A stretch of DNA of 28,658 nucleotides from a virus, in IMG/VR virus record IMGVR_UViG_3300032240_001273, positions 1 through 28,658 of that record; one strand, written 5' to 3'. Position numbers and translations under genes: made by a program. The notes under the pieces were generated by a model. That model searched no databases. It saw only the letters and a program-made list of their open reading frames with translations, and had not been told where the DNA came from. Each line of letters begins with the position of its first letter. The stretch's first letter is position 1. Below, piece by piece: positions 23,602 to 28,658 of this stretch.

Positions 23602-25416
23602 TTACGACCCGATTTTATTTACGGTTACCCCCGCAGGTAGCGGAACAGTTCCGGTGGGTGCAGCAGCCGCCATTGTACTTGTGCCAGCCATGCTTGTCAT
23701 CTGTTGCAACAATCGCGCTGCGTTGGCTTGATGAATAGCAATTTGTGGGTCAAGCGGGTTTGTTTTTGCCAACAACGCGGCGGCAGCTTGCTCGCCTTTG
23801 GCCTGTGCTTGCAGCACATTGAACTGTTGTTTTTGCGCCGCAGGTACGCGGTTTGCAAGTTCAGCGGCGCGGGCATCAAACAACGCCGCGCGTTCAGGCG
23901 CAATGTCGGCCATCGCGTTTGCTTGGCGTGCCGTAGCATTAAGGTGGGAAATTTCTGCCGCTTGTTTCTGGCGTTGGTTGCGCAGTTGAGCCATTGAGAT
24001 ACCGGCTTCGCCCAAGTTTTGCAACGCGTACTGCGACTTACCGGCCAGCAACGCCATGCCCATATTGAACATATCCTCGTTGCTCATGTGGAAACCGCCT
24101 TCTTCTTTTTTGGTTTCCGGGGTAGTCAGAGCAGCAATGCCAGATGCGGGGCCTGCTTCTGGGTTTTCATTTTCATAGTCTGCACTGGCGCTGGTATCAA
24201 ATGCCCCCAACGCGTCCTCTGCGGGTTTTGGTTTGTACGAGGCAAATCCTGCGGAGGGGTTTATGTTTTCCCAATCCGCGCCAGCGCCAGTATCGTAGTC
24301 GCCAACTTGTGCGGCTTGGCTGGCAGCAGCACGTTGTTGCGTAACTGCTTGGGCCAACTCAGGAGAAATACCCGCTTCACCGGCATAACCTGCCGTTGTT
24401 GGATTTAGAAGATCCGCGATACCTTTACCCGCGTTGCTAAAGGCGGTGCCGACTGTGCTGGCCGCATTACCAAATTCTTTGCCCACCGCGCTTGTTGGGG
24501 GAATTTCAGCGGGGGCTGCCGCAGGTTGCGCAGGCGCAGCGGAGGGGAGTTCGGCTGCTTGGGCGTTTGAGCCGGGCATGACGGCGGTCAACAGCTTGCT
24601 GAACTTTTTCAAATAACCTTGGGCTTCGCTTGGCAGCGCGCTGGGGTTGATTTGCCCGTTGTTATCGCGCAAGTGTTTGTTGAGGACGGACTCGCCTTGG
24701 TTGTAAGCCACCGCCATCTTGGCGCTGTCGCCGCCATACTTTTTCTGCAAGTCGGACATGTACGCAATCGAAGCGTCAATGTTTTTGTATGGGTCGGTAC
24801 GTTCGTTGGGGTCAACGCCGTAGGCTTGTCCTGTCGCTTTTGTCAGTTGGCCAATGCCCACAGGGCCGGTCTTGGACTTTGCGTTGGGGTTGTAGCCAGA
24901 CTCAATGCGGAAAATACTGTCGGCCAAGTAAGGGCTCAAACCCATCTGGCGTGCTTTGGCAATCGCATACTGGCGGTACGCGTCAATAGCATCGCCCTCA
25001 CCACGCCCAGCACCGCCTCCAGCATAGCCAGCAATACCGCCTTCAGCCATGCTTTGCAGATTCTGTGCGGGGAGCGAGGGTAATCCTTGGCCTTGCGGGG
25101 CTTGGGGAATTGGGGCAGCCTGCGGGCCGGGCGCTGCTCCGCCTTGCGGCATCTGTTGGGGCATGCCTTGCGGCATCTGCGGGGGCATAACCGGCTGCGC
25201 CATTTTGGCAATATCTTGTTCAGCCACAGTTGGGGGCTGCTGCCCTGCCATTTTTGCCATTGCTGCTGTGCGCAGTTGCTGGCGGCCGTTGCTCTCTTGG
25301 ATTGCCAACGACAGAATGTACGGGTCGTTTTTGTGTATTGCAGCATACTGCTGCAGTTGCTGGTCGGGCATGCCGCGCAGCGTAGTCGTGATTTGGTTTA
25401 CATTTGGGATTGGCAT
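23602..25416 (-). CDS. Virion-associated lytic transglycosylase (SLT domain)
   Basis: This 604-residue protein has a Pro/Gln/Met-rich N-terminal linker (about 60-120), a Gly-rich MAEGGIAGYAGGG stretch (about 123-135) and then an SLT-type transglycosylase domain (about 140-280). Catalytic E172 is in FRIESGYN, GIGQL is at 187-191 and AYNQGE at 237-242. The family cleaves peptidoglycan beta-1,4 bonds; on a phage particle this makes a hole for DNA passage. The C-terminal half is Ala/Gln-rich and helical (about 430-590). Its place between the Gln-rich protein and the giant protein matches the T7 ejected-protein cluster, where the transglycosylase is part of gp16 and not a separate protein. Confidence 0.83.
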   Translation of the reverse strand: MPIPNVNQITTTLRGMPDQQLQQYAAIHKNDPYILSLAIQESNGRQQLRTAAMAKMAGQQPPTVAEQDIAKMAQPVMPPQMPQGMPQQMPQGGAAPGPQAAPIPQAPQGQGLPSLPAQNLQSMAEGGIAGYAGGGAGRGEGDAIDAYRQYAIAKARQMGLSPYLADSIFRIESGYNPNAKSKTGPVGIGQLTKATGQAYGVDPNERTDPYKNIDASIAYMSDLQKKYGGDSAKMAVAYNQGESVLNKHLRDNNGQINPSALPSEAQGYLKKFSKLLTAVMPGSNAQAAELPSAAPAQPAAAPAEIPPTSAVGKEFGNAASTVGTAFSNAGKGIADLLNPTTAGYAGEAGISPELAQAVTQQRAAASQAAQVGDYDTGAGADWENINPSAGFASYKPKPAEDALGAFDTSASADYENENPEAGPASGIAALTTPETKKEEGGFHMSNEDMFNMGMALLAGKSQYALQNLGEAGISMAQLRNQRQKQAAEISHLNATARQANAMADIAPERAALFDARAAELANRVPAAQKQQFNVLQAQAKGEQAAAALLAKTNPLDPQIAIHQANAARLLQQMTSMAGTSTMAAAAPTGTVPLPAGVTVNKIGS

Positions 25417-25417
25417 A

Positions 25418-26710
25418 TTATTTCCCCATACGTGCGATGGCTAGCCCGGCCAGACCGTCGCTTTCTTTGACGTGCCCGCCCTTGGCAAACGGTTTGTAGC
25501 CCATAGACGCGGCAGTCATACCCAAACCACCAAGTTGCGACAAAGCGCTGGGGGGAGCGTTGTACGTTTGTTTTGATTCCTGAGCGATAGGCAAACCGCG
25601 AAGCAGGCTGGACATAAACCCAAGCTGCTGTTGCGGGTAGTTGGCCGCGTTGCGGAAATCAGTTATTTGCGAGTTCAGTACATTCTGAACATTTTGTTGC
25701 TGCTGGGTGCCCAGCGCATTCTGCAATTGGTTAATACCCATGTTTTGGGCGTACTGATTTTGACCCAAGCTACCCAGCGTGTTAGCGCCAGTCAGTGCCG
25801 TTTGGGCACCTTGCAGTCCGAGACCCGCGCCAAACTGTTGCTGTTGCGCATTGAGTTGAGCTGCCGCCTGACGTGCTTGTTGCTCGGTGTTGAACTGTTG
25901 CAACGCTTGGTTGTACGCTGCCTGCGATCCTGTGGCTTGGATGCCTGCTAGATTTTGTTGCAAGCCAGCATTGCCTTGAGCGCGCATCACTGCGTCCCGG
26001 CCTCCACCAAAAGCCCCTGCTTGGGTAGCCTGCGCCTGCTGTTGGGCACCGGCTTGTCCCGCCGCACGTCGTGCAGCCTGCGACTGAACGTCCACTACAT
26101 TTTGCATGTAAGGACTCATATATGCCGACACGTTGCTCTGGGGCTGGTAACCGCGTCCGGGCATATAACCGCCACCCATACCTTGGCCTTGCGGGGGCTG
26201 CATCTGCTGGGAGTTTTGATTTTGCATCCCGCCGGGCAAACCACCCAAACCGCCCATCATTCCTTGGCCACCACCCATACCATCAAAAAACCCACGCTGC
26301 CTACCGACTGGGCCAATAGCGCTTTGTGTACGGTAGGGGTCGTAGTTGTACTGTGCGGTCAGTGCGTTGTATGTGGCTTGGTTTGCGGCCCCAGTAGCAT
26401 TGCCTAACTGAGGGGCAGCTTGCATTTGCTCAGCGCCTTGGAACGCCTGCTGCTGCAATGGAGTAAATTGGGCAACTTGCTGGCCGGGGTATTGTTGGTA
26501 GCCTTGGAACCCGGTAATGGTAGGCATCCCTGTGGCATCAACGGCGGTATTACCGCTGGCGTCTTTTCCGTATTGGAACACCGTGCCAGCGCCAGCGCCC
26601 AACATTTGCTGCACATACGGCGCGGCATAGTCGGGGATCGTAGTTTGACTGCTGGATGTTGATGTGGGGATTGTTGCTCCGCCACCGCCGCTGCTGCCGC
26701 TACCGCTCAT
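25418..26710 (-). CDS. Gln/Gly/Ala-rich virion protein, T7 gp14-like position
   Basis: A 430-residue low-complexity protein: a Ser/Gly N-terminus (MSGSGSSGGGG), a Gly/Met/Gln-rich region around 145-195, a long Gln/Ala helical region (about 205-340) with short coiled-coil-like repeats, and a C-terminal AKGGHVKESDGLAGLA. It starts at 26710 overlapping the GNAT stop (ATGA) behind AGGTG and ends 1 base before the transglycosylase start. Gene order puts it where T7 encodes internal core protein gp14. No sequence match is claimed. Confidence 0.68.
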   Translation of the reverse strand: MSGSGSSGGGGATIPTSTSSSQTTIPDYAAPYVQQMLGAGAGTVFQYGKDASGNTAVDATGMPTITGFQGYQQYPGQQVAQFTPLQQQAFQGAEQMQAAPQLGNATGAANQATYNALTAQYNYDPYRTQSAIGPVGRQRGFFDGMGGGQGMMGGLGGLPGGMQNQNSQQMQPPQGQGMGGGYMPGRGYQPQSNVSAYMSPYMQNVVDVQSQAARRAAGQAGAQQQAQATQAGAFGGGRDAVMRAQGNAGLQQNLAGIQATGSQAAYNQALQQFNTEQQARQAAAQLNAQQQQFGAGLGLQGAQTALTGANTLGSLGQNQYAQNMGINQLQNALGTQQQQNVQNVLNSQITDFRNAANYPQQQLGFMSSLLRGLPIAQESKQTYNAPPSALSQLGGLGMTAASMGYKPFAKGGHVKESDGLAGLAIARMGK

Positions 26711-27111
26711 AATTTCACCTCAATAATTTGGTATTTGGGTTCAAACCCGTAGCGTTTCCACAAACGCGTAACTGACTCACGAGTTGCGCCTTCCATAACA
26801 GTAGCGCCCATACTTACTGCGTATGCCTTTAATTGGGCAAAAGTGTCGGGGTTTGAAATCAATTTGCCCCCAATTGCCGTAATAAAAGCTACACGGTCGT
26901 TTGCCCTATTAAAAAACTCCACGGTAACCGCGCCGTGAATTTTCTCATCTTCTGTCACAACTAGCAACGCCCACTGCCCTTGGGACACGTAAACCTTGAC
27001 CTGATCGACAGTGTAATCGCCCTTGGAGTACTCCAGCGCCGAAGCAACGTGGGGCTCTGCCGCGTCCCAGACACGGTGTACCCAAGCCAAATCGACGACC
27101 TCTAGTTTCAT
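26707..27111 (-). CDS. GNAT-fold protein, T7 gp13-like position
   Basis: A 134-residue protein with the GNAT pattern: strand-turn-strand WALLVVTEDEKIHGAVTVEF, then FITAIGGK in place of an acetyl-CoA loop, a helix (FAQLKAYAVSMGA) and a final ESVTRLWKRYGFEPK. The canonical Q/R-x2-G-x-G/A loop is not present, so catalysis is doubtful. T7 internal virion protein gp13 has a related GNAT-like fold as I recall it, and the size (about 138) and gene order agree. It overlaps the flanking genes by ATGA on both sides (27108-27111, 26707-26710). Confidence 0.75.
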   Translation of the reverse strand: MKLEVVDLAWVHRVWDAAEPHVASALEYSKGDYTVDQVKVYVSQGQWALLVVTEDEKIHGAVTVEFFNRANDRVAFITAIGGKLISNPDTFAQLKAYAVSMGATVMEGATRESVTRLWKRYGFEPKYQIIEVKL

Positions 27112-28658
27112 ATTGGCAGGTGTTTATCTGCGCGGCTGTTCACGGCTACGCTATTTTTGCCTGTGGTTTTGCCACGGGCCTGTTGAACACGATCCATCAT
27201 GGCGTACAGTTTACGCGCCCCAGCTTCGGTCGAGCCGTTGCCCAATTCAGACACTATACGGGCAGGAATTACAAACTCGCCGTCAGCCAAGCGTGCTGGC
27301 TGGTGCTGACCAATGGTAGCGGGGATGCTATCAGATACGCCATCACCGGGGCCACGCAATAACCGGCCACCATCAGAGTATGAACCTAGGTTATACATTC
27401 CGCCTTGGGCCATGCCGCCCATAGCCAACGCTGCCAATCCGCCTGTTGCATGGTGGGTTAAACCGCTATTATAAAAACTTAAGTTATTTGCATTCTTAAA
27501 GTTGGAAACATATCCACCGCCTTTACCACGATAGTTGGAATCGTAAGAGCTTTCTTGTCCCCAACCCCCACCAAAGTCATTGCCAGCATACTGAAGGGTT
27601 TGGTTGCCGCTATCCCACCCCGAAGTTTGTCCGGCATCAACAGGGTTTGTGTCAGCAGGTTGAGTTTGTATTTGAGTTTGCGTTTGATCGCCGCCGGAAG
27701 GAACCAAGGATTCAATGCCACTGGGAACTGGGGTTGCCGTATTGGTATTAAACAGTGTATTGTCATTTTCAGTGCGGTTTATGGCATCTGTTGTAAGGCT
27801 CTGTACTTCCGTATTAGCTGCATTCTGTTCTTTTGTTCTTTGCGCTGCCGCAGCATTCTCCATTGCAATAATTGCAGCATCATGGGCTGAAACTGGTTGG
27901 TCACTAACATTAAGCACCGTAGGGGGGAAAGCGCCTTCCTGCAGGCCTGATTCTGTATTTAGAACGGGGTTGCCGTTTGCGTCAAATACACCAGAGCTAA
28001 AACCGTATGGGGTGCCAACAGGAACTGCGGGGTTGTTGGAATCCCCGCCCGGTACAGGATTACCCCGAGTAATAATATTTGTAATTCCACCTGTTCCCGA
28101 CATAACTCGGTCGTGAGCAATTATGGCGTCCAAATCAGACTGAGAAAGCACGTTACTGCTGTCTGCTGAGGATACGGGCGTAACTGGTGTGGGACTTACT
28201 GGAGTCGGGGATACCGGAGTCGGGCTTACCGGAGTTGGGGATACAGGTGTTACCGGTACTTCTGTCAAGTACTTAGTCAGGTCATTAACGCCGTATCGCG
28301 CCGCACCTTGTCGAATTTGGTCATCAGTAAACCCTTGCGCTCTTGATGCGTCAATAGCATTTTGGATCTGCGCATCGGTATACGTTACCGCTGGATTGGT
28401 CGTAACCGTGGTATCTGGCGTAGGAGTTGTGGTTGTTGTTACCGTGTTGCCATCAGTCAAGTACTTGGTTATATCGTCAATGTTGGTCGGCGTGGGGATT
28501 CCGGGCACCGGAGTCGGGCTTACTGGCGTTGGGCTTACTGGCGTTGGGCTTACAGGCGTTGGGCTTACCGGAGTCGGGCTTACAGGCGTTGGGCTTACCG
28601 GAGTCGGGCTTACCGGAGTCGGGCTTACTGGCGTTGGGCTTACTGGCGTTGGGCTTAC
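27108..28658 (-). CDS. Repeat-rich virion protein, N-terminus outside window (partial)
   Basis: The frame stays open to the window end: upstream of a GTG at 28508 it continues as ten V-S-P-T-P units, so that GTG is not the start and at least 516 residues are encoded. After the repeats come a DDITKYLTDG module, a Thr-rich linker, a helical module (DAQIQNAIDASRAQGFTD), NDLTKYLT and a second block of four V-S-P-T-P units. The C-terminal part has Gly-rich MGGMAQGG and a conserved-looking GPGDGVSDSIP...ADGEFVIPARIVSELGNGS segment seen in phage tail proteins. It is upstream of the gp13-like gene, so it is probably a tail or ejected structural protein. Its stop overlaps the GNAT start. Confidence 0.7.
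   Translation of the reverse strand, partial: VSPTPVSPTPVSPTPVSPTPVSPTPVSPTPVSPTPVSPTPVSPTPVSPTPVPGIPTPTNIDDITKYLTDGNTVTTTTTPTPDTTVTTNPAVTYTDAQIQNAIDASRAQGFTDDQIRQGAARYGVNDLTKYLTEVPVTPVSPTPVSPTPVSPTPVSPTPVTPVSSADSSNVLSQSDLDAIIAHDRVMSGTGGITNIITRGNPVPGGDSNNPAVPVGTPYGFSSGVFDANGNPVLNTESGLQEGAFPPTVLNVSDQPVSAHDAAIIAMENAAAAQRTKEQNAANTEVQSLTTDAINRTENDNTLFNTNTATPVPSGIESLVPSGGDQTQTQIQTQPADTNPVDAGQTSGWDSGNQTLQYAGNDFGGGWGQESSYDSNYRGKGGGYVSNFKNANNLSFYNSGLTHHATGGLAALAMGGMAQGGMYNLGSYSDGGRLLRGPGDGVSDSIPATIGQHQPARLADGEFVIPARIVSELGNGSTEAGARKLYAMMDRVQQARGKTTGKNSVAVNSRADKHLPI
28185..28244 (-). repeat. Internal V-S-P-T-P tandem repeat block, four units
   Basis: Four 15-base units encode V-S-P-T-P in the virion protein (flanked by VPVTP and VTPVSS). 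Unit sequences differ by synonymous changes, so the block is older or more diverged than the one at the window end. The 15-base period keeps the frame on gain or loss of units. Confidence 0.85.
28509..28658 (-). repeat. V-S-P-T-P tandem repeat block, ten units, running off the window
   Basis: Ten exact 15-base units fill 28509-28658. Each ends in GGGCTTAC on the + strand and begins either [T/A]GGCGTT or CGGAGTC. From 28509 upward the order is B, A, A, A', B, A', B, B, A, A, where B is the CGGAGTC form, A the TGGCGTT form and A' the AGGCGTT form. All forms encode V-S-P-T-P. The window ends exactly at a unit boundary, so the true number of units is unknown. Confidence 0.93.

Noticed and set aside
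27108-28508. Complete gene starting at GTG 28508
   Set aside because: The frame is open upstream through ten coding repeats to the window edge, and no ribosome binding site precedes this GTG.
28185-28658. Tandem repeats as a CRISPR array
   Set aside because: Units are 15 bases, contiguous, without spacers, and all encode V-S-P-T-P in an open virion frame.
1-28658. Integrase, tRNA, phage RNA polymerase, or terminase/portal/capsid genes
   Set aside because: No frame shows the expected motifs and I see no cloverleaf in the few short gaps; they may lie outside the window.

Overview
The window looks like part of the genome of a tailed double-stranded DNA phage, probably of podovirus (T7-like) build. 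The reasons are a dense run of very short overlapping genes, a phage replication module on the + strand, and a block of virion genes on the - strand whose order and domains recall the T7 ejected (internal) virion proteins. I cannot name the host. AGGAG-type ribosome binding sites and balanced base composition fit a proteobacterial host, and a freshwater metagenome source is a guess. No integrase, RNA polymerase, tRNA, terminase, portal or capsid gene is visible. Both window ends cut through genes, and the right end stops inside a tandem repeat, so it may be a contig edge.

Left arm, + strand, 1-17470. First come the tail of an unknown gene, a zinc aminopeptidase-like protein and a basic coiled-coil protein. 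A dyad element and possible promoter then open a ladder of about ten small genes (2031-4555), mostly overlapping by ATGA. Next is a two-gene pair: an O-fucosyltransferase-like glycosyltransferase (4552-5679) and a JmjC/cupin_8 2-oxoglutarate oxygenase (5682-6692). It is the best candidate here for an undescribed modification system. The DNA-metabolism block follows: a VRR-NUC nuclease, a family A DNA polymerase starting at TTG, a small HExxH metallopeptidase, a Cas4/AddB-like nuclease, an HNH nuclease and an SNF2-type helicase. A second copy of the dyad element precedes a conserved coiled-coil protein, a probable ssDNA-binding protein, a UUCG hairpin, an HTH protein and a large AEP primase-DUF927 helicase. 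A 67-residue protein ends the arm.

Right arm, - strand, 28658-17467, transcribed leftward. In transcription order it holds a repeat-rich virion protein whose N-terminus lies outside the window, a GNAT-fold protein (T7 gp13-like position), a Gln/Gly-rich protein (gp14-like position), a lytic transglycosylase protein, and a 2037-residue polyvalent/internal virion protein (gp16-like position). The two arms converge and overlap by 4 bp at 17467-17470.

How it works together (inference): polymerase, primase-helicase, SSB-like protein, SNF2 helicase and nucleases would form the replication and recombination set. The leftward block would encode the injection channel and its peptidoglycan-cutting activity. 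The polymerase has Leu at the position equivalent to E. coli Pol I Phe762, which has been linked to slower or temperate phage lifestyles. The glycosyltransferase/oxygenase pair and the peptidase are accessory functions with unknown targets.
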